Below, in pieces: positions 43,407-52,202 of a stretch of DNA of 64,000 nt; within the stretch, counting starts at the first letter, position 1; each line of letters starts with the position of its first letter. The position numbers and the translations under genes are program-made. Source of the DNA: Microbacterium sp. 11MF (lineage in GTDB: Bacteria > Actinomycetota > Actinomycetes > Actinomycetales > Microbacteriaceae); assembly GCF_000383475.1 (NCBI RefSeq), contig NZ_KB911459.1, forward strand, positions 820,467-884,466, written 5' to 3'. The notes below the pieces were generated by a model. It had not been told where the DNA came from. It saw only the letters and a list, made by a program, of their open reading frames with translations, and searched no databases.

Positions 43407-44438
43407 ATGTCCGAAGACGCATCGGGGAAGGCGCCCGGACCGGACGCCTCCCCGAGCCGATCCGACTCGCGCCGCGGCGGGGATGCCGCGGCGGACTCGT
43501 CGTCCTTCCAGGCTCACGTGCGTGCAGCGCGCAGCGAGTTCGAGAGCCAGATCGAACGTGCTCGGGTCGAGTTCGAAGAGGCCAACGAGCGTCTGAACGC
43601 GCGCTCCGGGCGCAATCTCCTCGTCGCCACCCTGATCGGTCTCGCGATCGGTGCGGTGGTGCTGGGGTCGCTGCTGTTCTGGAAGTGGGCGTTCATCGCC
43701 TTCGCCGTGCCGCTGTGCCTCATGGGAGCCCTCGAGTTCACTCGTGCCCTCCAGGCCGCGGGCCGTCGGATCGACCTCGCCGCGCAGCTGTCGGCCGGTG
43801 TCCTGGTCCTCGGCGCTGCGTTTGTGGGCTACCTGACGCAGTGGTTCGTCATCTTCGCCGCCGTCGTCCTCGTCGTCGTGTGGCGTCTCGTCGCCCAGAT
43901 GGCGGCTCATGACGGGCGGCGGTACGGCGACGTGGTCAGCGATGTCCTCGCCAGCGGTCTGATCCAGCTGTACGTCGTGTTCCACGGCAGCCTCGCACTG
44001 GTGATCCTGCGTCAGGATCACGGCGAGCTGTGGTTGCTCGCCGTACTCGTCATCGCCGTGGCGGTGGACACGGGTGCGTACGCCAGCGGTGTCGCGCTCG
44101 GTCGGCATCCGATGGCCCCTCGGATCAGCCCGAACAAGACCTGGGAGGGGTTCGGCGGCGCCGTCGTCGCCAGCCTCGTCGCCGGCGGGCTGCTCGGCGT
44201 GCTGATGCTGCAGATCCCGCTCTGGGCCGGCCTCATCCTCGGACTCGCCATCCTCGTCTCCGCGACGGTGGGCGACCTCGGCGAGTCCCTCATCAAGCGC
44301 GACCTCGGCATCAAGGACATGAGCTCCTTCCTCCCCGGCCACGGGGGAGTGCTGGACCGCCTCGATTCGATCCTCCCGTCGCTCGTCCCCGGCCTCGCCC
44401 TGTACATCCTCCTGAATCCGTTGAGCGCACTGACATGA
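43407..44438 (+). CDS. cdsA: Phosphatidate cytidylyltransferase
   Basis: 343 residues. Makes CDP-diacylglycerol from phosphatidate and CTP at the membrane. A long polar N-terminal region (about residues 1-70) precedes seven or so membrane segments. The family signature is complete: SLIKRDLGIKDMSSFLPGHG followed by GVLDRLDS, and SPNKTWEGFGGA comes before it. It links the acyltransferase product of this window to phospholipid headgroup synthesis. The stop overlaps the next gene as ATGA. Confidence 0.94.
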   Translation: MSEDASGKAPGPDASPSRSDSRRGGDAAADSSSFQAHVRAARSEFESQIERARVEFEEANERLNARSGRNLLVATLIGLAIGAVVLGSLLFWKWAFIAFAVPLCLMGALEFTRALQAAGRRIDLAAQLSAGVLVLGAAFVGYLTQWFVIFAAVVLVVVWRLVAQMAAHDGRRYGDVVSDVLASGLIQLYVVFHGSLALVILRQDHGELWLLAVLVIAVAVDTGAYASGVALGRHPMAPRISPNKTWEGFGGAVVASLVAGGLLGVLMLQIPLWAGLILGLAILVSATVGDLGESLIKRDLGIKDMSSFLPGHGGVLDRLDSILPSLVPGLALYILLNPLSALT

Positions 44439-44989
44439 CCGAACTGACTTCGCCCGCCGCTTTTCCCGCCTCCGGCCGCCGGAAGGGTTACGCGCGGCAG
44501 CCCGTCGACGAGTTCCTCGCCTCGACGCGCGCGGCGTTCGAGACCGAGGGTACGACGGTGACGTCCGAGGACATCCGGAGCGCGGCTTTCCCGATCGTCC
44601 GGGACGGGTACGCCGTCGAGGCCGTCGACGCCGCCCTGGCACGCATTGAGGATGCGTTCGCGCAGCGGGAGCGGGCCGCGGCGATGTCGCAGCGCGGCGC
44701 GCGCGCGTGGGTGGGCGCGTCCCGTGCGCTCGCCCAGGAGATCCTCGACAGGCTGTCCCGCCCCGCCCACCACAAGTTCCGGCGCGTCTCGCCCCTTCGC
44801 TTCGGGTATCGCGTCGACGAGGTCGACCTCGTCGCGGGTCGCGTCGCGCGGTACCTCGAGGCAGGCGACGGGCTCACGATCGAGCAGGTGCGCACGGTGG
44901 CGTTCCGTATGCAGCTCCGTGGCTACGACGAGGCGCAGGTGGATGCCGTGCTGGATGCGGTGGTCGACGTGATGCAGTCCGTCGGATGA
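44435..44989 (+). CDS. Protein with four DivIVA-like (DivI1A) repeats
   Basis: 184 residues. Four GYXXXXVD elements occur: GYARQPVDEFL (residue 18), GYAVEAVDAAL (58), GYRVDEVDLVA (124) and GYDEAQVDAVL (163). The first and second halves look like a tandem duplication of one unit. In DivIVA/Wag31 this motif begins the membrane-curvature-sensing domain, but here the long coiled coil is missing. Likely a small envelope- or pole-associated protein. Coupled to cdsA by a 4-bp overlap. Confidence 0.8.
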   Translation: MTELTSPAAFPASGRRKGYARQPVDEFLASTRAAFETEGTTVTSEDIRSAAFPIVRDGYAVEAVDAALARIEDAFAQRERAAAMSQRGARAWVGASRALAQEILDRLSRPAHHKFRRVSPLRFGYRVDEVDLVAGRVARYLEAGDGLTIEQVRTVAFRMQLRGYDEAQVDAVLDAVVDVMQSVG

Positions 44990-45017
44990 CCGCGTGGCGG
45001 CGGTTCCCCGCCGCGGA

Positions 45018-45023
45018 TATGAT
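45018..45023 (+). promoter_or_regulatory. -10 box of the lytic-transglycosylase-like gene
   Basis: TATGAT, 9 nt before GTG 45033. It is close to the perfect -10 and implies a leaderless or very short leader. Confidence 0.55.
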
Positions 45024-45032
45024 CGGTGCACT

Positions 45033-45746
45033 GTGACTTCCGGCAACGAGATCCTCCCGTCCCGCACCGGCGTCGCCGCGCGGTCGGGCCGGCACTCGGC
45101 ACTCGTCGCACCTGCTTCTCGCTGGTCGCGTCGTCGCGGTGTGCTCGGGGCGTTCGCGGTGATGGCGACGGCGGGGTTCGTGGCGGCATCCCTCGTCCCG
45201 CTCGTCTCGTTCCCGAACACCGCTGAGGCGACCGAACTCGACCCGATGTCGCTCTACGCCTCCACGGTCCACGACGCGCAGCAGTATCACGCCGGCGAGG
45301 CCCCGGTCCTCGAACTCGACCGTGCGAGCGAGTACACGGTGTACGTCAAGCCGACCCCCACTCCGACGCCCACTCCCACCCCCGCGAAGAAGTCCGGCTC
45401 GGGCTCGTCATCCGGGTGGAGCCCGCCGTTCGTGACCCCGAATCCCGGGAGCGCGCAGGCCATCGCCTACGACATGGTGACCGCGCGCGGCTGGGGCGAC
45501 TCGGAGTTCGCCTGCTTGGTCGCGTTGTGGAAGAAGGAGTCGGGCTGGCGCGTCAACGCGTACAACGCCTCGAGCGGTGCCTACGGGATCGCCCAGGCCA
45601 CTCCCGGACGCAAGATGTCGTCCGTGGGCTCTGACTGGCAGACGAACCCGGCGACACAGATCACGTGGGGACTCGGCTACATCCAGGGCCGGTACGGCAC
45701 CCCGTGCGGCGCGTGGGGGAAGTCGCAGCGTTCGGGCTGGTACTGA
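45033..45746 (+). CDS. Secreted lytic-transglycosylase-like protein
   Basis: 237 residues from GTG 45033. A basic N-terminus and one membrane segment (GVLGAFAVMATAGFVAASL) export the protein. A proline-threonine linker with TPTPTPTPTPT follows. The C-terminal domain has WKKESGWRVNAYNASSGAYG with the catalytic-type Glu, AYGIAQATPG, and TQITWGLGYIQGRYGTPCGAW. It likely cleaves or binds peptidoglycan and is attached by the anchor. An in-frame GTG at 44994 is an alternative start but lies before the -10 box. Confidence 0.85.
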   Translation: MTSGNEILPSRTGVAARSGRHSALVAPASRWSRRRGVLGAFAVMATAGFVAASLVPLVSFPNTAEATELDPMSLYASTVHDAQQYHAGEAPVLELDRASEYTVYVKPTPTPTPTPTPAKKSGSGSSSGWSPPFVTPNPGSAQAIAYDMVTARGWGDSEFACLVALWKKESGWRVNAYNASSGAYGIAQATPGRKMSSVGSDWQTNPATQITWGLGYIQGRYGTPCGAWGKSQRSGWY

Positions 45747-45750
45747 GCCG

Positions 45751-46032
45751 ATGCCCCGCTCGCACCGCCGGAAGCCCACCGGCTCCGACGCATCCTTCGA
45801 TCGCCTGCTGGCCGGCTGGAAGCGGACCGAGCAGCGACGCGGTGTGGAATGGACCGTTCAACCGGTGTCGGCCGTCCAGGCGCAGAAGGAGTACACCTGC
45901 CCCGGCTGCGGCCGCACGGTGCCGCGGGGAACGGCGCACGTCGTCGTCTGGCGTGCCGACGGTGTGCTGGGGGATGCCGCCGATCTGGCGGCGCGGCGCC
46001 ACTGGCACACCGCCTGCTGGCGGATCGCCTGA
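45751..46032 (+). CDS. Small Cys/His-rich protein, possible zinc binder
   Basis: 93 residues, no signal peptide. CPGCGRTVPRGTAHVVVW followed by RRHWHTACW gives two CXXC-type cysteines and a HXXXC end, a likely single zinc site. The N-terminus is basic. No family recognised beyond an actinobacterial hypothetical. It starts 4 nt after the previous stop and is convergent with the AI-2E-family gene: the stop codons abut. Confidence 0.75.
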   Translation: MPRSHRRKPTGSDASFDRLLAGWKRTEQRRGVEWTVQPVSAVQAQKEYTCPGCGRTVPRGTAHVVVWRADGVLGDAADLAARRHWHTACWRIA

Positions 46033-47106
46033 TCAGAGTTCGTTCTGACGCGGGATCAGGACCTGTCGGTAGATGATCAGCACGCTTGCGGCGACCGGGA
46101 TGGCGATGAGGGCGCCCAACAGGCCGAGGAGCGAACCGCCCGCCAGCGCCGCGATCACGACGACGGCGCCGGGGACCGAGACCGCGCGGCTCATGATGCG
46201 CGGCGAGATGAAGTACGCCTCGACCTGCATGTAGACGAGGTACCAGATGAGTGCCACGAGGGCGGTCAGGGGAGAGGCGAGCCCGAGGCATGCGATCACG
46301 ATGATGGCAGATCCGGTGAGCGTACCGACGAGCGGGATCAGAGAGAAGAAGAAGGCGATGACGGCCAGAACGGCCGGGAACGGCGCCTTGATGATCGAGA
46401 GGAAGACGGCGCTCAGGATGCCGTTGATGGCACCGAGGATGACCTGCCCCATGACGTAGTAGCCCACCGAGGCGGTGATCTGCTCGGAGAGGTCGACGAA
46501 CCGCTCCCGCTTGGATGCCGGGGCGAGTTGGTAGACGGAGCGCTTAAGCGACCGCATCGACGCGGTGAAGTAGATGGTGAGGATCAGGACGATGATCGTC
46601 CCGGTGGCGAAGGCGACGATCCCCGCGCCGAAAGACAGCAGGCCGGATCCGAGGGACGCGCCGATGTCGGTGAAATCGAGTCCGTTCCACCAGTCATTCA
46701 CGTAGTTGAGGACCATGTCGACCTGCAGGAGCGGGAAGGTGTCGGCCAGCCACTTGCTGACGACCGTGATCGGGTTCCACTCGCCGTTGATCGCGCTGTC
46801 CACGAGGCGCTGAGTCTGCTGGACGAGCTTGGCGATCTGGTCCACGAGGACGGGCACGACGATGAGCACGAGGGCGGACGCGATAGCGAGGAGCCCTGCG
46901 AAGGTCGCCACCAGGGCTCCCCAGCGCGGGAGGCCGCGGCGCTCGAAGAAGGAGACGACGGGGTCGAGTCCAAGAGCGAGGAACAATGCCGTGCCGATGT
47001 AGAGGAACACCGTCGACAGCGTCTGCACACCGGTCAGGATGAGGATGCCCACGCCCACGCCGAGCGTGGCGATCAGTGCAGTACGGAACGGATGCTGGAT
47101 CTTCAC
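46033..47106 (-). CDS. AI-2E family transporter
   Basis: 357 residues with about eight membrane segments. Family features: LALGLDPVVSFFERRGLPRWGAL early, the central amphipathic region, then LIPLVGTLTGSAIIVIACLG and VEAYFISPRIMSRAVSVPG near the end. The family includes the AI-2 exporter TqsA and Na+/H+ antiporters, so the substrate is open. GTG 47106 chosen because GGAAAGGG precedes it and a -10 lies at a suitable distance; GTG 47130 is an in-frame alternative. Confidence 0.85.
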   Translation of the reverse strand: MKIQHPFRTALIATLGVGVGILILTGVQTLSTVFLYIGTALFLALGLDPVVSFFERRGLPRWGALVATFAGLLAIASALVLIVVPVLVDQIAKLVQQTQRLVDSAINGEWNPITVVSKWLADTFPLLQVDMVLNYVNDWWNGLDFTDIGASLGSGLLSFGAGIVAFATGTIIVLILTIYFTASMRSLKRSVYQLAPASKRERFVDLSEQITASVGYYVMGQVILGAINGILSAVFLSIIKAPFPAVLAVIAFFFSLIPLVGTLTGSAIIVIACLGLASPLTALVALIWYLVYMQVEAYFISPRIMSRAVSVPGAVVVIAALAGGSLLGLLGALIAIPVAASVLIIYRQVLIPRQNEL

Positions 47107-47132
47107 GTCGGCCCTTTCCCAGGTCTGCACTC

Positions 47133-47138
47133 ACCCTA
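47133..47138 (-). promoter_or_regulatory. -10 box of the AI-2E-family gene
   Basis: TAGGGT on the minus strand, 26 nt before GTG 47106. It leaves a short leader with a Shine-Dalgarno and disfavours GTG 47130 as the start. Confidence 0.45.
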
Positions 47139-47200
47139 GTTCTCTCATAGCGACCTCATGAGCAGACACACGCTCCCACGCGTTTGCCAGCGCCGTTCGC

Positions 47201-47206
47201 TAGGCT
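47201..47206 (+). promoter_or_regulatory. -10 box of the 593-residue membrane protein gene
   Basis: TAGGCT, about 55 nt before GTG 47262. Confidence 0.45.
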
Positions 47207-47261
47207 GGAATGTCGATCGACCATGCACCCCCTGATGCAGGTCGGAGGAGGGCGGCGGTTC

Positions 47262-49043
47262 GTGAGATTCGTGTGGGCGATCATCGCCTTCGTACTGGCC
47301 ACGGTGATGATCGGTGCCGGCATCGCACAGCGCACGATCCTCGAGGCTCCCACGACCGAGACGGCGAAGATCTCGACGGATGGTGCAGAGCCGTACGTTC
47401 TGATCGACGGGGCCGTGCTCGCGAGTCATCCCGGTGCGCAGACCGTTCGCATCGACGGGACCGGTCAGGTCTTCGCCGCCTACGGGCGGACCCAGGATGT
47501 CACGGCGTGGCTCGCACCGACGCCGTACGTGCACGTGACCCTCGGTAAGGACGGCGAACCGACGTCGAAAACGGTCCCCGCCTCGGCTCCGGTCGAAGGT
47601 GCGTCGCCGACGGCGTCTCCCGCCGGATCCGACCTGTGGCTGGACGAGTTCCAGCAGGACGGTTCGCTGGCGACGACGCTGCGGCTGCCCGAGGACATGA
47701 GCGTCCTGGTCGCCTCCGACGGCTCGGCGGCCGCCCCCTCCGCCATGAGTGTCTCCTGGCCTACGGGCGCGACAACCCCCTGGGCGGGTCCTCTCCTGGC
47801 GGGCGGCATCGCAATGGCCGTCGTGGGGTTGGTCCTCTACATCCTCGCTCTCCGTCATGTACGGCGCTCCCGCGGTCCCCGCCGGAAGGGTCTGCCGCTC
47901 ACGCAGACCCAGCCGATCGACCTCGCGGTCGAAGAAGCGGAGAAGGGCGTGATCACCGCAGCCCCCACCCGGCGGCGCCTGACGATCGGCCGTCGACGCA
48001 GCGTGGTCGCGCTCTCTGCTCTCGTGGCAGGGGGCATCGCTCTGACCGGCTGCTCGCCCGAGGCATGGCCCGATCTGCAGCCCGGGACGACGCCCTCTCC
48101 GACTCCGTCGGTCATCGTCCCGGAAGGTCAGGGTGCTCCGGCCGTCACCCAGACGCAGGCCGAACGGATTCTGACGAGGATCTCCGAGCAGGTGCAAGCC
48201 GCCGACAAGGCCAACGACCCGAAGGCGGCGGCGGCCAGGCTGACAGGCCCCGCCCTCGTGGAACGGGAGACCAACTACCGCCTGCGCACGGCACTTCCGA
48301 AGGCGGAGGCCCTCCCGGCGATCCCCTCCGGTGACATGACGGCGTTCCTCCCGCAGGCCCAGAACGACTGGCCCCGCATGTTCCTCGCCGTCGTCGAGGA
48401 CGCCGACGGAGTCGGGACGGTGTTGACCGCCACGCAGGAGAATCCCTGGGCCGAGTACAAGGTCGCCTACATCTCCAGTCTCCGGGCCGACGCCAGCATG
48501 AACCTCGCGGCCAAGTACGTGGGCGCCGTCGCCGTAGAGCCGAACTCGCCGTTCCTCCTCATGCCGCCCAAGGACCTCGCGGCCGCGTATGCGGACGTTC
48601 TCGACAAGGGTGCCAAGAGCGAATTCGCCGGCATGTTCGACGAGAAGAGCGACACCTTCCGCCCGCTGGTGGCGGAGAACCGCGCGACGCTCCTGAAGAA
48701 CTTCAACGAGACCGGTGAGAAGACCGGCCGCGTCTCCTTCCTCGCCGAGCCCGGCCCGTCCGAGCCACTCTCACTCGTCACGCTCGACAGCGGCGCGATC
48801 GTCGCGGTCACGGTGACGGAGAATGAGACGATCGTGCCGACCGACGAGGACGCCGTGATCAAGCTCGGCGACAACGTCGTCGTGAAGGCGCTGTCCGGCG
48901 TCTCGCAATCGAGCACCGGATTCCGCACCCGTTACACCGATCAGCTGTACTTCTTCGTCCCCGCGCAGGGGTCGAACGACAAGATCCAGCTGCTCGCCTC
49001 CCGTTCCAACGTCCTCGACGCCAAGGTGGTTGAGAAAGAGTGA
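47262..49043 (+). CDS. Two-part membrane protein with an internal lipobox-like segment
   Basis: 593 residues from GTG 47262, placed 10 nt after GGAGGAGGG; ATG 47223 and 47235 are alternatives. Order: membrane segment (FVWAIIAFVLATVMIGAG), extracytoplasmic domain to about residue 175, second segment (GPLLAGGIAMAVVGLVLYIL), a cytosolic basic loop, third segment ending in ALTGCSPEAW, then a 330-residue extracytoplasmic domain. The third segment looks just like a lipoprotein signal, as if a lipoprotein had been fused to a membrane protein. Function unknown. The stop overlaps the thioredoxin-TPR gene as GTGA. Confidence 0.75.
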   Translation: MRFVWAIIAFVLATVMIGAGIAQRTILEAPTTETAKISTDGAEPYVLIDGAVLASHPGAQTVRIDGTGQVFAAYGRTQDVTAWLAPTPYVHVTLGKDGEPTSKTVPASAPVEGASPTASPAGSDLWLDEFQQDGSLATTLRLPEDMSVLVASDGSAAAPSAMSVSWPTGATTPWAGPLLAGGIAMAVVGLVLYILALRHVRRSRGPRRKGLPLTQTQPIDLAVEEAEKGVITAAPTRRRLTIGRRRSVVALSALVAGGIALTGCSPEAWPDLQPGTTPSPTPSVIVPEGQGAPAVTQTQAERILTRISEQVQAADKANDPKAAAARLTGPALVERETNYRLRTALPKAEALPAIPSGDMTAFLPQAQNDWPRMFLAVVEDADGVGTVLTATQENPWAEYKVAYISSLRADASMNLAAKYVGAVAVEPNSPFLLMPPKDLAAAYADVLDKGAKSEFAGMFDEKSDTFRPLVAENRATLLKNFNETGEKTGRVSFLAEPGPSEPLSLVTLDSGAIVAVTVTENETIVPTDEDAVIKLGDNVVVKALSGVSQSSTGFRTRYTDQLYFFVPAQGSNDKIQLLASRSNVLDAKVVEKE

Positions 49044-49987
49044 GTACCCCCGCCCCCGGTGCCGTCCTGCGCGGCGCCGTCGACCTTTCGTCCCTCCGCA
49101 ACCGGCCCGCCGGCCCGGCGCCCGCCGGCGGCACCGCGCCCTCGCCGGACGGGCAGGCACCGGCATCCCGCCTCGTCTTCGACGTCACGGATGCGGACTT
49201 CGGGCAGGTGCTCGAGTTGTCGAAGACGGTTCCCGTCGTCGTCGACCTCTGGGCCGAGTGGTGCGGTCCGTGCAAGCAGCTGAGTCCCGTGCTCGAGAAG
49301 CTCGTCACCGAGCTCGGTGGTCGACTCGTGCTCGCGAAGGTTGACGTCGACGCGAATCCCCAGCTCGCCCAGAGCTTCCGTGCCCAGTCGATCCCGCTCG
49401 TCGTCGCGCTCGTCGCGGGGCAGCCGGTGCAGCTGTTCACCGGTGCGGTCCCCGAGGCGCAGGTGCGCGAGGTGTTCACGCAGCTTCTGCAGCTCGCCGC
49501 CCAGCACGGCGTCACCGGCACCATTCCAATGGAGGGGGCACCGACGGCCGAGGGCGATGACGCTGCTCCCGCGCTCCCGCCCCTGCATCAGGCGGCGTTC
49601 GATGCGATCGAGGCCGGCGACTATACCGCTGCCGCGACCGCGTACGAACAGGCGCTGACGGAGAATCCCCGTGACGAGGATGCGAAAGCCGGGCTGGCGC
49701 AGGTCCACCTGCTCGCCCGCGTGCAGCACCTCGATCTCGCCGAGGCCCGCGCGGCTGCCGCATCAGCGCCGGCCGACGTCGACGCGCAGTTCGCGGTCGC
49801 AGACCTCGATCTCGCGGGTGGTCATGTCGACGACGCGTTCGCGCGCCTGCTGGACCTGTTCGCGGCTCTTCCCGCCGAGGAGCGTGCTCCCGTGCGGGAG
49901 CGCCTGCTCGAGCTGTTCGGTGTCGTCGGAGACGCCGATGCGCGGGTGATCCGGGCGCGCGGTCGTCTGGCGAGTCTGCTGTTCTGA
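49040..49987 (+). CDS. Thioredoxin-domain protein with TPR region (CnoX-like)
   Basis: 315 residues. The thioredoxin domain has the active motif WAEWCGPCKQ (C75, C78) and cis-Pro region AQSIPLVVAL. The C-terminal half has tetratricopeptide-like helices (AIEAGDYTAAATAYEQALTENP, then QFAVADLDLAGGHVDDAFARL). E. coli CnoX (YbbN) has this plan and acts as a redox-controlled chaperone. A Pro/Ala-rich N-terminal tail is extra. GTG start coupled to the preceding membrane protein; followed by a strong terminator. Confidence 0.9.
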   Translation: MSTPAPGAVLRGAVDLSSLRNRPAGPAPAGGTAPSPDGQAPASRLVFDVTDADFGQVLELSKTVPVVVDLWAEWCGPCKQLSPVLEKLVTELGGRLVLAKVDVDANPQLAQSFRAQSIPLVVALVAGQPVQLFTGAVPEAQVREVFTQLLQLAAQHGVTGTIPMEGAPTAEGDDAAPALPPLHQAAFDAIEAGDYTAAATAYEQALTENPRDEDAKAGLAQVHLLARVQHLDLAEARAAAASAPADVDAQFAVADLDLAGGHVDDAFARLLDLFAALPAEERAPVRERLLELFGVVGDADARVIRARGRLASLLF

Positions 49988-50007
49988 CGGCTTCCGCAGA
50001 CGATGGA

Positions 50008-50040
50008 GAAGGGGTCCGGGGCTGAGCCCCGGACCCCTTC
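50008..50040. terminator. Bidirectional terminator (thioredoxin / glgB)
   Basis: A perfect 14-bp stem (50008-50021 with 50027-50040) plus one extra closing pair leaves a 3-nt loop between convergent genes; it is followed by TT. Confidence 0.8.
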
Positions 50041-50060
50041 TTACGCCTCGCGGCGGTTTC

Positions 50061-52202
50061 TCACGCCTCGCGGCGGTGGCGGAGCCAGAGGACGCCCAGC
50101 GGCGGCAGAGTCACGTGCGCGGTGCCGTCGGCATCCGTCGTCACGCCTCCGAAGTTGCCGACGCCCGAACCGCCGAACTCGGCCGCGTCGGAGTTGAGCA
50201 CCTCGGCCCATGCACCGGTTTCGGGCAGCGTCAGTCGCACGTCGTGACGCGGTGACCCGGCGAAGTTGCACAGCACCACGACCGTTCCGCCGTCGTGGTC
50301 GCGCCGTGCGAACCCGAGGACGTTGCTGTCGGGGGAGTGCGGCCAGACCCTGGAGAACGCCTCACCGTCGCTGTCCCGCGACCACAGGGGCGCCTCAGCA
50401 CGGTAGGTGTGGTTGAGGGCTGACACGAAGTGCTGCAGCTGCTGGTGCGCGGGCTGGTCCAGCATCCACCAGTCGAGACCGCGTCCTTCGGACCACTCGG
50501 ACATCTGCCCGAACTCCTGGCCCATGAACAGAAGCTGCTTGCCGGGGTGCCCCCACATGTACGCCAGGAAGGCGCGCATGTTGGCGAGTTGCTGCCAGTG
50601 GTCGCCCGGCATCCGGGTGAACAGCGATCCCTTGCCGTGCACGACCTCGTCGTGGCTGATCGGCAGGACGAAGTTCTCGCTGAAGGCGTAGACGAACGAG
50701 AACGAGAGTTCACCCTCGTGATGAGCGCGGTACAGCGGGTCGCGGCCGATGTAGACGAGCGAGTCGTTCATCCAGCCCATGTTCCACTTGAAGCCGAAGC
50801 CGAGACCGCCCTGGCTGGTCGGCGCGGTCACTCCCGGGAAGCTCGTCGACTCCTCGGCGATCATCGCGATGCCGGGGTAGCGCTTGTAGGCCGTGGCGTT
50901 GACCTCCTGCAGGAAACGCATCGCTTCGAGGTTCTCGCGGCCGCCGTGGATGTTCGGCTCCCATTCGCCCTCTTCGCGGGAGTAGTCGAGGTAGAGCATC
51001 GAGGCGACGGCGTCGACCCGCAGCCCGTCGACGTGGAACTCCTCGAACCAGTACAGCGCGTTGGCGACGAGGAAGTTCCGCACCTCGTTGCGGCCGTAGT
51101 CGAAGATGTACGTGCCCCAGTCGCGGTGCTCACCGCGGCGCGGATCCGGGTGCTCGTACAGGGGCGCGCCGTCGAAGCGGGCGAGAGCGAACGCATCCTT
51201 CGGGAAGTGCCCCGGGACCCAGTCCATGATGACGCCGATGCCCGCCTGGTGGAGGCGGTCGATGAGGTAGCGGAGCTCGTCGGGCGTACCGAAGCGGCTC
51301 GTCGGGGCGTAGTAGCCGGTGACCTGATAGCCCCAGGAGCCGCCGAAGGGGTGCTCGGCGAGCGGCAGGAATTCGATGTGCGTGAAGCCCTGCCCGCCGA
51401 CGTAGTCGACGAGTTCGTCGGCGGCCTCGCGGTAGCCGAGTCCCGGACGCCAGGACCCGAGGTGGAGTTCGTACGTCGACATCGGCCGGTCGTGCACCGA
51501 CCCGCTCGCGCGGTCGGCGAGCCACTCGTCGTCCGACCAGGTGTACTCGCTCTCGGTGACGACGGATGCCGTCGCGGGCGGGACCTCCGCGCGACGCGCC
51601 ATCGGGTCGGCCTTCATGACCCACTGCCCGTCGGCGGTGAGGATCTCGAACTTGTACGCGGATCCCACCCCGATGCCCGGGACGAACAGCTCCCAGACGC
51701 CGGTGGAGCCCAGGGAACGCATGGCGTGCTGCGTGCCGTCCCACCCGTTGAGGTCGCCGACGACGCGGACGGCCCGGGCGTTGGGAGCCCAGACGGCGAA
51801 CGACACGCCGCTCAGCGCGTCGTAGTGGCGCACGTGCGCACCGAGCACCTTCCAGAGCTGCTCGTGGCGTCCTTCGCGGATGAGGTGGAGGTCGACCTCG
51901 CCGACCGTCGGCAGATGGCGATAGGGGTCGTCGACACGGTAGTCGGGCGCCCCCTCGTAGGTGGCGACGATGTCGTAGGCGGTGGGCTGGACCGTCGTCT
52001 CGCCCTCCCAGACGCCCGCGCGGATGTGTCGGAGCTCGACGCGGGCGCCGTCGGAGAGGACGGCGGTCACGGTCTGCGCGAAGGGACGGCGCGCACGCAC
52101 CACCCACTCGTCGCCGTCCTGGTGGGGGCCGAGCACGTCGTGCGGGGCGTGGTAGGAGCCGGCACCGACGGCATCCAGGATCGAATCGTCGGGACGGGTC
52201 AT
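50061..52202 (-). CDS. glgB: 1,4-alpha-glucan branching enzyme
   Basis: 713 residues. Introduces alpha-1,6 branches into glycogen-like glucans (GH13). N-terminal carbohydrate-binding modules, then the TIM barrel: HIEFLPLAEHPFGGSWGYQ, DGLRVDAVASMLYLDYSR with the nucleophile Asp, IAEESTSFPGV with the acid Glu, and ISHDEVVHGKGSL with the third carboxylate. The ATG overlaps the glgE stop, so branching enzyme and maltosyltransferase are made together, as expected since GlgE extends and GlgB branches the same glucan. Confidence 0.96.
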   Translation of the reverse strand: MTRPDDSILDAVGAGSYHAPHDVLGPHQDGDEWVVRARRPFAQTVTAVLSDGARVELRHIRAGVWEGETTVQPTAYDIVATYEGAPDYRVDDPYRHLPTVGEVDLHLIREGRHEQLWKVLGAHVRHYDALSGVSFAVWAPNARAVRVVGDLNGWDGTQHAMRSLGSTGVWELFVPGIGVGSAYKFEILTADGQWVMKADPMARRAEVPPATASVVTESEYTWSDDEWLADRASGSVHDRPMSTYELHLGSWRPGLGYREAADELVDYVGGQGFTHIEFLPLAEHPFGGSWGYQVTGYYAPTSRFGTPDELRYLIDRLHQAGIGVIMDWVPGHFPKDAFALARFDGAPLYEHPDPRRGEHRDWGTYIFDYGRNEVRNFLVANALYWFEEFHVDGLRVDAVASMLYLDYSREEGEWEPNIHGGRENLEAMRFLQEVNATAYKRYPGIAMIAEESTSFPGVTAPTSQGGLGFGFKWNMGWMNDSLVYIGRDPLYRAHHEGELSFSFVYAFSENFVLPISHDEVVHGKGSLFTRMPGDHWQQLANMRAFLAYMWGHPGKQLLFMGQEFGQMSEWSEGRGLDWWMLDQPAHQQLQHFVSALNHTYRAEAPLWSRDSDGEAFSRVWPHSPDSNVLGFARRDHDGGTVVVLCNFAGSPRHDVRLTLPETGAWAEVLNSDAAEFGGSGVGNFGGVTTDADGTAHVTLPPLGVLWLRHRREA

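Noticed and set aside
45340..45390. Short tandem CCGACGCCCACTCC-like repeat suggesting a microsatellite
   Set aside because: It only encodes the Pro-Thr linker of the transglycosylase-like protein; too short to propose phase variation.
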